From positions 1 through 29,781 of the IMG/VR virus record IMGVR_UViG_3300047378_000511: DNA of 29,781 nt; one strand, 5' to 3'. This document shows, piece by piece, positions 9,901-17,442 of this stretch (the first letter of the stretch is position 1; each line of letters starts with the position of its first letter). The notes beneath the pieces were generated by a model that saw only the letters and a program-made list of their open reading frames with translations, searched no databases and was not told the DNA's origin. Both the position numbers and the translations under genes were made by a program. This DNA is from a virus.

Positions 9901-12900
9901 TAGCATCCGCATTCGACAATCCAGATACGCTGGCAACCATGCTGGAAAGCAGCGACGAAAACATTAAAGCTATTAGTAATGCCTTCATGGCCGCTGCGCC
10001 TAAATTCGCACAGCTGAAAAAGCAAATTGCCGATGGTCGGACTGATGCGCAATTCGATATAACATCTGATCTGGCGGAAATGGCTAACTTAGTCAGCCGT
10101 TTGCGCCGTGAAGGGACTAAGCTGCAAGACTATTACAATCAGTCAGATATGCTTTCGCAACCGGACCCAGAGGTTCAGAGACTTGTTCGCGCTTTTTACA
10201 ACGAAGGTCTTACCCGCGCAAATTCGACCAAGGCAATGAAGGATTTTCTGGATTTCTACACAACAGAAGCGTTACAGAAGGAAAGCGGCGGTCTGCTGCC
10301 AGATGAAACAACGGCATCAGATATAATTGAAGCTGGACGTCAACGTACTGAGGAGAAGCGCAGTGAAGCAAAAGGACAAAACCAGCCAGGACTTGAGCTT
10401 GCGGCATCAGGCAATGTCAAACGCGATGATGCGCGTGGCGAACAAGTACAAAAACGAAGAGATGCGGAAAGTGGCGAAAGAGCTGAAGCAGTTAAGCCAA
10501 GAGCCGAAAGCAAAGTAGATGACGCCCGATCCGAAAGTGAAGTGGAGCAAAGTCTCGAAGGTGTTGCAGAACTACGGGACACCGAAAGCACAAGCCCAGC
10601 CAATGCCGACACTCGAGAAGAAAACACAAGAGGCACAAAAGCTGGCCGCGTCACGATTGCGCAGTCCCAAACACTAAGGCAATCGCTTTACCGGGATGCG
10701 TTTGATGATGCTGGATTTGACGTCAATACCGCAGTCAACCTACCAATTACCAATCAGTACAGAATATTGTCAAAACTGGTCAAAGAAAAGTTTGGCCTTA
10801 GTTTTGTTGAGAAGCCACAGCAAGGCGCTGGTTACGACCAAGTGAATGCTTTGCTCGATGCTTACCACAACTTACAGTGGATGACGCATACAATGGCAAT
10901 GCCGAACAAAGCTATCGGCCTGGACGGTACGCTGGGCTTGGCGCTCCCGCAAAACGCTTGGGGCGGATACTTGGCCGCTTATGTGAATAAAGAAGCAACT
11001 ACACCAGACTCATACCAGTCTGACGTGAACCCCGTAACTGGTCCAGTCATCTTAATGCCCGGTCGCTCGAACAGCTTCGCTCACGAATGGGGCCATGCGC
11101 TAGACTACCATATCTTAGACCGGATCGGGAAAAACTGGGACCGAGGTGTCACTGGTCGTATCCGTACCAACCTTAAAAGTGGCGAAATGGTTTACGCTGA
11201 CAACGCGCCTCAGAATGTTGTCGAGGCAATGGGCGATCTTATGAACGCCATGTTTATGGACAACGCCGAGGTATCTGCCGAGATAATGAAGTTGGAAAGC
11301 GAAGTCGCAAGACTGCAAGCCAAGCAAGACAAGCGTACTAGCGGCAAACCTATTAAGAAGCTGGCCGACACGAAAGAACAGCTGCGGAAGTTACGCGAAG
11401 GTAGCACTAAGAAACCAATAGCTAAGTCGCAATACCGAAAGGATGCGGAGACATTTGCCACCGCAAACAAAAGTGACGTCAACTACTGGACCCGCCCAAC
11501 AGAAATGTTTGCTCGAGCATTCGAGGCTTACATCGCCCGAAACGTGGAAGCGGCTGGCGGCAACACAGAGTTTATTTCATTTGAGAACGAAGCATACGAA
11601 ATGGCTATGGATAAAGTTAAGGGTGGCGATGACCGCTTGGCGCTAACCTATCCTAACGACACTGACCGGATGCGGATATTCATGGCAATGGATCGGTTGA
11701 TGGAGGAGTTGCGCGCTGACGTTATTCAAGAGGGTAAAGCCGCAGATGCACCCGGCGATACCGACATGATCGATGCGCAGGCAGAGTTTTACAAAGAAGT
11801 CGATCTGACAAAGAAAGAGCGCATCGGGATTATTGCCGATCAAAAGAGAGCCTGGAACGAACACAAGGTTATGCGGCAGAAGATTAGAAGCCGCCCACAG
11901 CGTTACAAGTCTGACTTAGCGCGCTTTCAAGATACAGCTGGTGTTGTCTTAATCAATACGAAGCGCGGCATCCTGTTTAACATGGCGAGTAGATACAAAG
12001 ATAATGCTCGCGCAAAAGCATTGATCGAGAGTGTCATCGCGCGGGTTGCTACCGATCCCGGCTCAACTGATAACCGCGTTACGGTATCGGGTGGAACTTT
12101 TGAAGAGGCTGTGCGAGGCGCGTCTAGGCGTTACGCTGGTATATGGGCGGGATTGCTGGAGAAGCACAAGCTAGACAGCTTTGGCGCTTTAGATAACAAG
12201 GAGCTCCGACTGTTCCTAACAAGTGATGAAACAACACAAGCAAATGCGCCAGACAGAATTAAGCGCGCAGCTGGTGACATCCGCAACAAGTTGCTGAACC
12301 CTATGTATGATTACATGCGTAAGAATGGTTTGGATGTAAATTACTTGCCAGAAGGCGGGTTCATGCCTCGCATGATGGACGCTCTTCTTGTTGCTGACAG
12401 TAAGGAAAACTTTGTAAACGGTAAGCCAGGAGAGAAAAAGCGCGGGGCAAAAGCGCTTTATTCTGACGTCATTTACGAAAATGAACTAGGCGTAATCGAC
12501 GTAGACGACGCAGAGCAAGCGTCGGCTTTGGTTAAAATGGCGAGAAGCCTTGAAGGCTCATTAGATGGAAGCACCGCAGATGCGGCTGCGGAACTAAAGT
12601 TTAAGCTGAAGCAAATAGAACGCGAAAGCGCAAAGCTGGATGATCCAGAGGTGGACCCAGGTGATGTTGAAGCCAGCATAATGCAGCTTCAAGAGGAAGT
12701 GGTGGACTTGCACCAACAGCTTTATGAAGATTTGCGTGATCCTTACAGTACAGAAGCTGCAAATGACTGGTATGATCGAATTGTGCGCCGTCAAGTTGGC
12801 GACATATCGCGTCACGGAGTGCAGGGTAGCTTCGCTAAATCTCGTAAGCTACCGCCAGAAGCCGACACATACATGGTGGATTTCTACCTCGATCCAACAG

Positions 12901-14546
12901 AAGCAATAACAAATTACATCTCAGGCGTTACGCGCAAGGTTGAGTATGAAAAACGCTTTGGCACAAAGACCGTTCCAAAAGGTAAGCGCCAACGGACCAG
13001 TGGAAACTCTATCGATCCGGCAAGCAATGTTCACGACTTTATGAGCTACGTTTCTGAGGAAATGGCCGCAGCTGGCATGAAGGAACACGAAGTACGCCAA
13101 ATACAGAACATTGTACAAGTGGTTACTGGAACTGGAGCGCCAGCTGATTTTGCACTAGAAACCGTTTTAAATGCGCTTAATACGTTTGGCACTATGGCTT
13201 TGCTTCCGAGGGCTGTCATATCCAGCGTTGCTGAACCGATGACGGCAGCTATTACAACTGGAAGCGTGACTGACGGGTTCCGTTCTTTTGCTTACGCTCT
13301 GGACGAGTTTGCTACTTTTGTCAGAGGCCGGACAGCCAGAGAGCGCAAGCAATACTACAAACAGCTGGGCAGCGTATTGGGTGTGATCGATCTTCCAGAG
13401 AGCGGAGAAGTCATTGCAAACCGTGTCGGAGGTACAGCAGAGGACGATTCGAAAAACGCGCAGCGCCTTGGTCGATTCTTTTTTAGAACGGGTTTGGTCT
13501 CTATAACTAACGCGCAACGTCGTGGCAGCTTGCGGGTTGGAATACGCTACCTTGGTCAGCTTGGAGAGCAATACGCAAAGCCTGCCAGCCCAAGAATGAA
13601 AGATCGAGCGCGTGAAGTTCTGCAAGACTTCGGAGTGCGTCCAGACGACATGGATCAGTTCGCAGATTTCATGATGAACCTGGAGAAGAATGAGAAAGGC
13701 ATGTACGAAATTGACAGCATCATAGATCGATCTGGTGAGCTGTCAGACATGGGCGAGATACTGGCTCTTGCTACACGCCGGTTTACAGACCAAACAATTC
13801 AAGACCCTAAGATCATTGACAGACCAATGTTTGCAGACAGCCCCGTGGGTAGAATTGTATTCGGCATCCAGTCGTTTGTTGCTGCATTCCAGCGCAATGT
13901 GCTGATTGCATCAGCAAAGCGTGTTCAGCGTGAATACGAAAATAGAGGCATAACGTCGGCAGCGCCTTACGCGGCCCTAAATGTTGCACTACCTCTTGGC
14001 GCGTTGTACTTGTCGCACACTCTTGTTTCTGCTGTACGCGAAATGCTGTTAAACCCCGACAAGTGGGAGGAAGAGAAAGAAGCCGACAACCTTGAAATGT
14101 ACTTGCTTACTCTTGGCCTTTCTCGTTCTGGCTTCACTGGACGCATGGACCCGTTAATAAACGCAGCTACATCTTTAAAATACCAGTCAGACTTGTCGAA
14201 CATGCTGGTAGGGGCTTCAGCTTCCTATTATGCCAGAGCCTTGCAAAGAATGATTTACCCGGCGTTGGGCACAAACAGTCCAAACACGGTATCTGCCGAG
14301 TACCAATTTGCCCGTGGTACTTATGATATGATTGTTCCGTTTGCTTTGAGTATCCTTGCCACGCACTCTGGGCTTGGCGGGGTTGCGCAAGCCGCAGCCG
14401 GCGCAACGGCAGCTGCTGGTTCGTCGCCGGGTGTTAAGCACTGGGTGCTGCGCAACGTAATATATCAACTTTATGATGAAGAGTATCGACCTGGGCGATC
14501 TGGGCGGAAAAAGAAGTCAGAGGAAAAGAAAGGCTTCAATCGTTGA
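6915..14546 (+). CDS. Giant polyvalent ejection protein: ParB/DdrB-like domain, HEWGH metallopeptidase, gp16-like C-terminus (2543 aa)
   Basis: One uninterrupted frame; ATG 6915 is preferred over an in-frame TTG at 6909. Order: three F-x-N-P-F motifs (residues 5-36); an apolar Gly/Ala-rich segment about 265-310; a Pro/Ala linker about 675-785; a DdrB-like ParB-superfamily domain about 800-946 with SGNGR at 854-858 and LSNTEAQ downstream; a charged linker about 1139-1249; a zinc metallopeptidase domain with H1390-E-W-G-H1394 and a TEMFARAFE motif whose Glu1530 is the likely third ligand; then helical regions and an apolar C-terminus from about 2090 with candidate membrane segments. This mix matches 'polyvalent proteins' described by Iyer, Aravind and colleagues, which are delivered with phage or plasmid DNA. 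The operon position matches T7 gp16, so it is probably packaged and ejected. Substrates are unknown. I saw no lytic transglycosylase motif. Confidence 0.8.
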   Translation: MADGFGNPFLEEEDKSTDPFENPFLKKKKDGFSNPFVSDLPAETAIPPVAAISEPSPKTDMPPVDPTGGFRSPTSGVTETNALLAQQIADQNRAAQIANAPNTTELDSVFYPKTFDPAVTGQQALETERQRLADVMEQPGPTIAKAEANVNPSISQVQGLPGNYTTTRQPVSGMPISDAAAVDEMAFGNTYQMPNNAVSRGTGRMLGVFNLFAQQLGLKDTGDYIDRMQELNRIIPEAPKDVQDGLRAITDENNTWGEAFRAMKDNPGAVLSVVGESIPQMIPSLLAATGTTLATGGNIFAGAAAVGATSGAIEFGNVLDEEIRSSGVDLNDDAAVQELFDNPEFWGRARERGARRGIAIGLFDALSMGMAGKLVNMAKVRGSGRLGVGGAATAELAGVQGPLGSVGEFSAQLLEQQGGFRDGLNLGEIALEGVAEIVPGAGEVAVSTTAGGDPVALAAKQTMLDIDNAEFATTPEQEAIALLQPQDMLLEEQIVDMQMRLRSLGLDKLASVYGSWLDRLDTITPKNLTFLRTKVEEEERKAAGVASLNPRVENVMQDYLAKDDLELAQFNAAMSDPRTKDVMEDLGRKMQMIGDRLHELGYDYKTVASDPNAPAAIKKAREFLSNGGIAMRLMKQLNANVKGYKGNRQVTDEDLNKTIGRLQTALTVDVKPLIESAVPNPSVQSTIETPTAPVADGPIQPPSANSQPVNAANPPDLPPQSAAPSSPNVKTDAPTAPAVQETAPPQPAAPVAEEAPTVNPQEAEPVGREVPSKPVTSVQTPDGQANFNVQGRVIELADLKQATGDLQPRDRSRKESAALAKERAGSMFNPARLLDDPTSGSGAPIIARDGTIMSGNGRVLTMQEVYASQSDSLASYRAALEDAGINTEGFSQPVFVRQLADDMTVQELKRFADLSNTEAQAQMSMTERASRDSTRLTDSKIIDLYRGDFDIDAAQNRGFVSEYAKKILSPTEQGAFFNSKGEISQEGISRVKNAILASAFDNPDTLATMLESSDENIKAISNAFMAAAPKFAQLKKQIADGRTDAQFDITSDLAEMANLVSRLRREGTKLQDYYNQSDMLSQPDPEVQRLVRAFYNEGLTRANSTKAMKDFLDFYTTEALQKESGGLLPDETTASDIIEAGRQRTEEKRSEAKGQNQPGLELAASGNVKRDDARGEQVQKRRDAESGERAEAVKPRAESKVDDARSESEVEQSLEGVAELRDTESTSPANADTREENTRGTKAGRVTIAQSQTLRQSLYRDAFDDAGFDVNTAVNLPITNQYRILSKLVKEKFGLSFVEKPQQGAGYDQVNALLDAYHNLQWMTHTMAMPNKAIGLDGTLGLALPQNAWGGYLAAYVNKEATTPDSYQSDVNPVTGPVILMPGRSNSFAHEWGHALDYHILDRIGKNWDRGVTGRIRTNLKSGEMVYADNAPQNVVEAMGDLMNAMFMDNAEVSAEIMKLESEVARLQAKQDKRTSGKPIKKLADTKEQLRKLREGSTKKPIAKSQYRKDAETFATANKSDVNYWTRPTEMFARAFEAYIARNVEAAGGNTEFISFENEAYEMAMDKVKGGDDRLALTYPNDTDRMRIFMAMDRLMEELRADVIQEGKAADAPGDTDMIDAQAEFYKEVDLTKKERIGIIADQKRAWNEHKVMRQKIRSRPQRYKSDLARFQDTAGVVLINTKRGILFNMASRYKDNARAKALIESVIARVATDPGSTDNRVTVSGGTFEEAVRGASRRYAGIWAGLLEKHKLDSFGALDNKELRLFLTSDETTQANAPDRIKRAAGDIRNKLLNPMYDYMRKNGLDVNYLPEGGFMPRMMDALLVADSKENFVNGKPGEKKRGAKALYSDVIYENELGVIDVDDAEQASALVKMARSLEGSLDGSTADAAAELKFKLKQIERESAKLDDPEVDPGDVEASIMQLQEEVVDLHQQLYEDLRDPYSTEAANDWYDRIVRRQVGDISRHGVQGSFAKSRKLPPEADTYMVDFYLDPTEAITNYISGVTRKVEYEKRFGTKTVPKGKRQRTSGNSIDPASNVHDFMSYVSEEMAAAGMKEHEVRQIQNIVQVVTGTGAPADFALETVLNALNTFGTMALLPRAVISSVAEPMTAAITTGSVTDGFRSFAYALDEFATFVRGRTARERKQYYKQLGSVLGVIDLPESGEVIANRVGGTAEDDSKNAQRLGRFFFRTGLVSITNAQRRGSLRVGIRYLGQLGEQYAKPASPRMKDRAREVLQDFGVRPDDMDQFADFMMNLEKNEKGMYEIDSIIDRSGELSDMGEILALATRRFTDQTIQDPKIIDRPMFADSPVGRIVFGIQSFVAAFQRNVLIASAKRVQREYENRGITSAAPYAALNVALPLGALYLSHTLVSAVREMLLNPDKWEEEKEADNLEMYLLTLGLSRSGFTGRMDPLINAATSLKYQSDLSNMLVGASASYYARALQRMIYPALGTNSPNTVSAEYQFARGTYDMIVPFALSILATHSGLGGVAQAAAGATAAAGSSPGVKHWVLRNVIYQLYDEEYRPGRSGRKKKSEEKKGFNR

Positions 14547-14644
14547 GCAAAATAGATTTGGCCGGCCTAATTGGATTTGTGCTGGGAGCTGTTGCTGGAT
14601 CATCGATCACCGTGGGCGCCCTAATGCTGCTTCACTGGTGGTGA
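14543..14644 (+). CDS. Possible 33-residue single-span membrane protein (TTG start)
   Basis: A TTG codon overlaps the TGA of the giant gene (TTGA), with GAAAGG nine bases upstream. The 33-residue product starts SKIDLAGLIGFVLGAV and has one strongly apolar Gly/Ala-rich helix covering most of its length, ending LLHWW. Such micro-proteins at the end of a late operon can be holin- or pinholin-like, but nothing beyond the membrane segment supports that here. The coupled overlap is the main argument that it is translated. Confidence 0.4.
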   Translation: MSKIDLAGLIGFVLGAVAGSSITVGALMLLHWW

Positions 14645-14743
14645 TGGTGTGGCAAAGACAGCGTTTCGACTTAAGCGCAAACAAAAGGTTAGTGCCGCCA
14701 ATGCCACGGCCCTAGTTACGAAAATACGAATCAAATTTCAAGA

Positions 14744-14793
14744 GCGCAAATTGCGCCAAAAAACGAAAAACGGCACAATTTGCGCCGCTTTTT
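14744..14793. terminator. Bidirectional intrinsic terminator between late operon and integrase
   Basis: A GC-rich hairpin (CGGCACAA / TTGCGCCG, 14771-14787, seven of eight pairs) is flanked by CTTTTT on the right and by A-runs on the left (14758-14770). It can therefore stop plus-strand structural transcripts and minus-strand integrase transcripts. A wider perfect 10-base inverted repeat, GCGCAAATTG (14744-14753) with CAATTTGCGC (14776-14785), overlaps it and could form an alternative fold. Confidence 0.75.
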
Positions 14794-14985
14794 GTCCGTT
14801 CCTGTCGATCATATGTGGACCTCGATGCTCTGAAGTCCCTTATTTTAGGCTGTCGATTGTCGATCAACAACAGACAATCTGGTCGGGCTAGAACTATCTA
14901 CAAGATAGCACAACCGATTGAAGTTAATGTCGATATAAGCGATCAACAACATTTTTTTGCGCCACTTTTTGGGCCAGCTTGGCAG
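14794..14985. other. Repeat-rich noncoding stretch beside integrase; candidate attP
   Basis: About 190 bases without a convincing gene lie between the terminator and the integrase stop. TGTCGAT occurs four times (14803, 14851, 14858, 14928), CGATCAACAACA occurs twice (14861-14872, 14940-14951), and a perfect inverted repeat CTATCT-aca-AGATAG lies at 14894-14908 between the two copies. Direct repeats around a short inverted repeat next to an integrase gene are what arm-type and core-type sites look like in phage attP regions. No host attachment sequence is available to confirm the core. Confidence 0.5.
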
Positions 14986-16041
14986 TTACTCATGGACGTC
15001 ATCCAGATAGTCGGGAGCAAGATGCTCGTAATTTTTCCTGACTGTCTCAACCGTATCCCCCATGAATTTAGCTACTTTCTCGATTGGAACGCCACGAGTA
15101 ATAGCGCGCGTAGCCCATGTATGTCGAAACACATGCGGATGCAAATCATCTATGTTGAGGCTCTGACCCAAAGACCGCACCGCCTCGTAAAGTGACGACG
15201 GCTTATCCAGCACATAATCGTTTATCGCCTCGCTCTTGGCGCGCTCCAGGACTGGTTTCAACATGGGGCTGATGGACAGGGCTGGCCGTCGTTTGATCGA
15301 TTGCAAGCGCCCCTGCGGATTAAACTGTATCTGGTTGCGCTCGATGCTGACTTGATCCCAGCGCAGCTGCTCGATGGCCGTCTTGCGCTGTGCTGTTTCC
15401 ATTGCCAGCATAACGAACCGCCCAACCCTCGACATACGATTGGAAGGGCGTCGTCCAGGTCCGTTGATGACGTGGTTTGAGCAAGTATCCCGCAGTAACT
15501 GCACCTCGTCTTCAGTCAGCACTCGATCTCTAGGTGGCGACGGAGGCGGTAGATCGATATATGGGATGATCTCGCTAGAAATCCGCTGCTCTTTAGGCTC
15601 CACGCGCTCATTCATAAAGCGCAAGCAAGCGCGCAGCCGTTGCAGCTCACCGCGTATAGTGCCAGATGCTGCCTTGTTGGAGCCGATAATACCATTAGCG
15701 CGCAGCTCAATAAACTTCTTAGCGTGTTCGCGTTCAATGGTGCTGACAGGCATGTTGCCAAAATACGCATTCAAGTTGTTTACGATAGCTGGGTATCGGA
15801 CCTCACTAAGCATACGCCCCTCGATCCACTGAGACATCCAAAGGTCTAAGCAAAACTCAACCGTTGGGTCTTTAACGACCTCAGTGTGCAGCTTGTAGTC
15901 CTTCAACCAACCCGAAAACCGCAGCGTTGCGACTTCCTGATCTGTCGTCCTAAGCGATACTCTTTTGCTGCGTCCGTCTTCTCGGAACGCGACATACCAC
16001 TTTTCGTTTTTGTGTTGCTTGAGTTCTGGTGGCTTTGACAT
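14986..16041 (-). CDS. int: Tyrosine recombinase, phage integrase (351 aa)
   Basis: Would catalyse site-specific integration into and excision from the host chromosome. The C-terminal catalytic domain shows the family residues: the first Arg in ETAQRKTAIEQLRW, the HVFRHTWATRA box (H-x-x-R, with a later Trp standing for the second His), and the nucleophile Tyr in VRKNYEHLAPDYL near the end. The N-terminus (KNEKWYVAFREDGRSKRVSLRT) looks like an arm-binding domain, followed by a helical core-binding domain. Length is normal for the family. The 5' end overlaps the excisionase-like gene by 139 bases in another frame. The neighbouring direct repeats at 14794-14985 are the likely binding region. Confidence 0.93.
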   Translation of the reverse strand: MSKPPELKQHKNEKWYVAFREDGRSKRVSLRTTDQEVATLRFSGWLKDYKLHTEVVKDPTVEFCLDLWMSQWIEGRMLSEVRYPAIVNNLNAYFGNMPVSTIEREHAKKFIELRANGIIGSNKAASGTIRGELQRLRACLRFMNERVEPKEQRISSEIIPYIDLPPPSPPRDRVLTEDEVQLLRDTCSNHVINGPGRRPSNRMSRVGRFVMLAMETAQRKTAIEQLRWDQVSIERNQIQFNPQGRLQSIKRRPALSISPMLKPVLERAKSEAINDYVLDKPSSLYEAVRSLGQSLNIDDLHPHVFRHTWATRAITRGVPIEKVAKFMGDTVETVRKNYEHLAPDYLDDVHE

Positions 16042-16202
16042 CGTGATACCTCTATAAATTTCTCAACCGCTGCCTGGGGAATGCGAACAGCGGTGTTTGT
16101 CAGTCGAATGGTGGGGAGAAATCCGTTTGTTCTGTATCTGGTGATCGTCTTGATCGACACTGACAGCAAACGTGCAGCCTCCTTTTGCGTAAGAAGCTGC
16201 AT
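15903..16202 (-). CDS. Excisionase-like / MerR-type HTH DNA-binding protein (99 aa)
   Basis: The first 50 residues (LLTQKEAARLLSVSIKTITRYRTNGFLP, then IRLTNTAVRIPQAAVEKFIE) are a clear winged-helix 'helix_turn_helix_17/excisionase' domain: a Q-K-E-A-A-R-L-L helix, a recognition helix and a basic wing. Such proteins act as recombination directionality factors or small repressors. ATG follows the repressor stop by four bases, with AAAAGGG upstream. The last ~46 residues are encoded in a different frame of the integrase start, have no domain character and may simply be a read-on tail. Confidence 0.7.
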   Translation of the reverse strand: MQLLTQKEAARLLSVSIKTITRYRTNGFLPTIRLTNTAVRIPQAAVEKFIEVSRCQSHQNSSNTKTKSGMSRSEKTDAAKEYRLGRQIRKSQRCGFRVG

Positions 16203-16206
16203 CGGT

Positions 16207-16620
16207 TTACCCTTTTAATATATTCATGACCTCGAGAGCCTTGGCTGCGGGAACCTTCATGTTCACGCGCAACCAGAAATTTTCGGCATCGCTCTCGATA
16301 GATTTGATTTCAAGCGTTGGCTGCTCGGCAGCGTTTGCTTGCGCGTCATAGTTAGGAAACAGCACGTCAACCTCAACATCTAGTGCGTCGGCCAATTTGG
16401 TAAGGTTCTTTGGCGAAGGCACTGAACGGCCTCGGACGTACTGGCTGATCGAATCTCGACCCATCCCAGACGCGCGCGATAGATCGCTTTGTGACATGCG
16501 CTTTTGCATCATAAAATTGTACAGTCTTTTGCCAAATTCCTGTCTAGTGAGAATTTTTTGGCTGTAATCTATACTGTTGTCTGGGCTATTACCGCCCCTG
16601 GTCATTATCGATTTTGTCAT
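16207..16620 (-). CDS. Short HTH repressor, CI-like (137 aa)
   Basis: Likely lysogeny repressor. An XRE-type HTH lies at about residues 27-90: LTRQEFGKRLYNFMMQKRM, then SQSDLSRASGMGRDSISQYVRGRSVPS as the turn and recognition helix, then LTKLADALDVEVDVLF. The C-terminal ~45 residues (LEIKSIESDAENFWLRVNMKVPAAKALEVMNIL) form a small alpha/beta domain seen in other alphaproteobacterial phage repressors, probably for dimerisation. No S24/LexA-type Ser-Lys autoprotease is present, so RecA-driven self-cleavage is not expected. I chose ATG 16620 because GGGGAG stands just before it and the upstream extension is unlike a repressor. It is the first gene of a repressor-xis-int run and faces a Cro-like gene across an operator-like region. 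Confidence 0.8.
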   Translation of the reverse strand: MTKSIMTRGGNSPDNSIDYSQKILTRQEFGKRLYNFMMQKRMSQSDLSRASGMGRDSISQYVRGRSVPSPKNLTKLADALDVEVDVLFPNYDAQANAAEQPTLEIKSIESDAENFWLRVNMKVPAAKALEVMNILKG

Positions 16621-16773
16621 CTTACTCCCCAAGCAATCGACATCTTTTGACAGACAATGTGCATATATCTGCCAAATTGGCAATGTAATTTTTTTTAATA
16701 ATTTACATTGACCCGCCACATGGGCTGTGCTTTTAATCACCAAATACGAATTTCTAACTACAAATGGCGCGTC
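16621..16773. promoter_or_regulatory. Divergent switch region with palindromic operators
   Basis: This is the gap between the repressor and Cro-like starts. It contains a perfect palindrome GCCAAATTGGC (16671-16681), an inverted pair CAATGTAA (16681-16688) / TTACATTG (16703-16710) and a further CAATGT (16655-16660). Rightward, TTGACC (16708-16713) and TTTAAT (16732-16737) with an 18-base spacer form a plausible promoter whose -35 box overlaps the inverted pair, so repressor binding would block it. A leftward promoter is less clear: TATATG on the minus strand (16667-16662) with only a weak -35 (TTACAT). Seen: repeats. Inferred: operators. Confidence 0.55.
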
Positions 16774-17007
16774 ATGAAGACAAACATATCTATTAATACC
16801 AGACTTCTTGTCCGTGACTTCGGTGGGCTTACCGCAGCAACACACGGGCTAAACGAAGTAGGGCATCAAATCACTAAAAATGCAGTCGACAAGTGGCGCA
16901 GGCGTGAAAGCCTGCCGTCGGAGTCGATGCTGGCGTTTGCCGTGCTGGCAAAACAAAAGAACCAGCGTTTCGACTTGCTGGATTACTTAATAAGAAAGGG
17001 AGAGTAA
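16774..17007 (+). CDS. Cro-like HTH regulator (77 aa)
   Basis: A small protein divergent from the repressor. Residues about 10-60 (LVRDFGGLTAATHGLNEVGHQ, then ITKNAVDKWRRRESLPSESMLAFAVLAK) look like an HTH fold, with VDKWRRRESLP as the recognition helix and following turn, as in Cro, YdaS and similar antirepressor-side regulators. ATG 16774 is chosen because the upstream codons are not domain-like and it lies about 35 bases after a likely promoter; the Shine-Dalgarno is weak. It is first in the plus-strand early operon and ends two bases before a GTG of a small ORF. Confidence 0.65.
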   Translation: MKTNISINTRLLVRDFGGLTAATHGLNEVGHQITKNAVDKWRRRESLPSESMLAFAVLAKQKNQRFDLLDYLIRKGE

Positions 17008-17008
17008 C

Positions 17009-17161
17009 GTGACTTTTTTTCAACGCAGCATCAACACCGTGCTTAGCACAGCGAGGATACCTTCTAAAACTCGCGGCGGAAGCTGGTGGCCCACTTCAAG
17101 CTGGGCTTTTTCGACACGCGGCCCCACACAGCGGGGTTCGAGCAAATGGACGACAACGTAA
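17009..17161 (+). CDS. Possible small Ser/Thr/Trp-rich protein, GTG start (50 aa)
   Basis: A GTG codon with GGGAG six bases upstream begins a 50-residue frame right after the Cro-like stop. The product has an N-terminal TFFQRSINTVLSTARIPSK segment, then an S/T/G/R-rich stretch with four Trp. I recognise no family. Its 3' end overlaps the next gene start (17146) in another frame. The good ribosome-binding site is the main support; composition is odd and it may be a leader ORF or not be a gene. Confidence 0.35.
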   Translation: MTFFQRSINTVLSTARIPSKTRGGSWWPTSSWAFSTRGPTQRGSSKWTTT

Positions 17162-17442
17162 TAAAATTAGTCAAAAACCAATTTGACGTAAGCTATGATA
17201 TAGCTGAGTTTGAGCAAGAGATGAAAGAACTAGAGATTCTTAGTCCAGCAAAAGTGCACATACAAACCTTAGTAGCTGACATCGCAACAAGCGAAAATGT
17301 TGACCTCGAGGTACGGCTGGACGCTGCGCGCGTTTTGCTAGAAAGCTCAGACCTATTTCCAATATTTTTTGAATTGGAAGGCGGTCACGAAATGCTCCAA
17401 CAGATCATAAAGGATAAATTGCGTGATAGTGTATGGCATTGA
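17146..17442 (+). CDS. Hypothetical acidic early protein (98 aa)
   Basis: From ATG 17146 the product is acidic and helical: DDNVIKLVKNQF, an EFEQEMKELEIL helix, then VDLEVRLDAARVLLESSDLFPIFF. I do not recognise the family. No membrane or Cys motif is present. A GTG at 17086 would add 20 residues of less typical sequence, so the later ATG is preferred although its Shine-Dalgarno is weak. It overlaps the RuvC-like gene by 20 bases, which points to coupled translation within the recombination operon. Confidence 0.6.
   Translation: MDDNVIKLVKNQFDVSYDIAEFEQEMKELEILSPAKVHIQTLVADIATSENVDLEVRLDAARVLLESSDLFPIFFELEGGHEMLQQIIKDKLRDSVWH

Noticed and set aside
14649-14891. 80-residue GTG frame after the tiny membrane ORF
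   Set aside because: It runs through the intrinsic terminator and into the attP-like repeats. The first part is basic and could be a very short gene, but the support is too weak.
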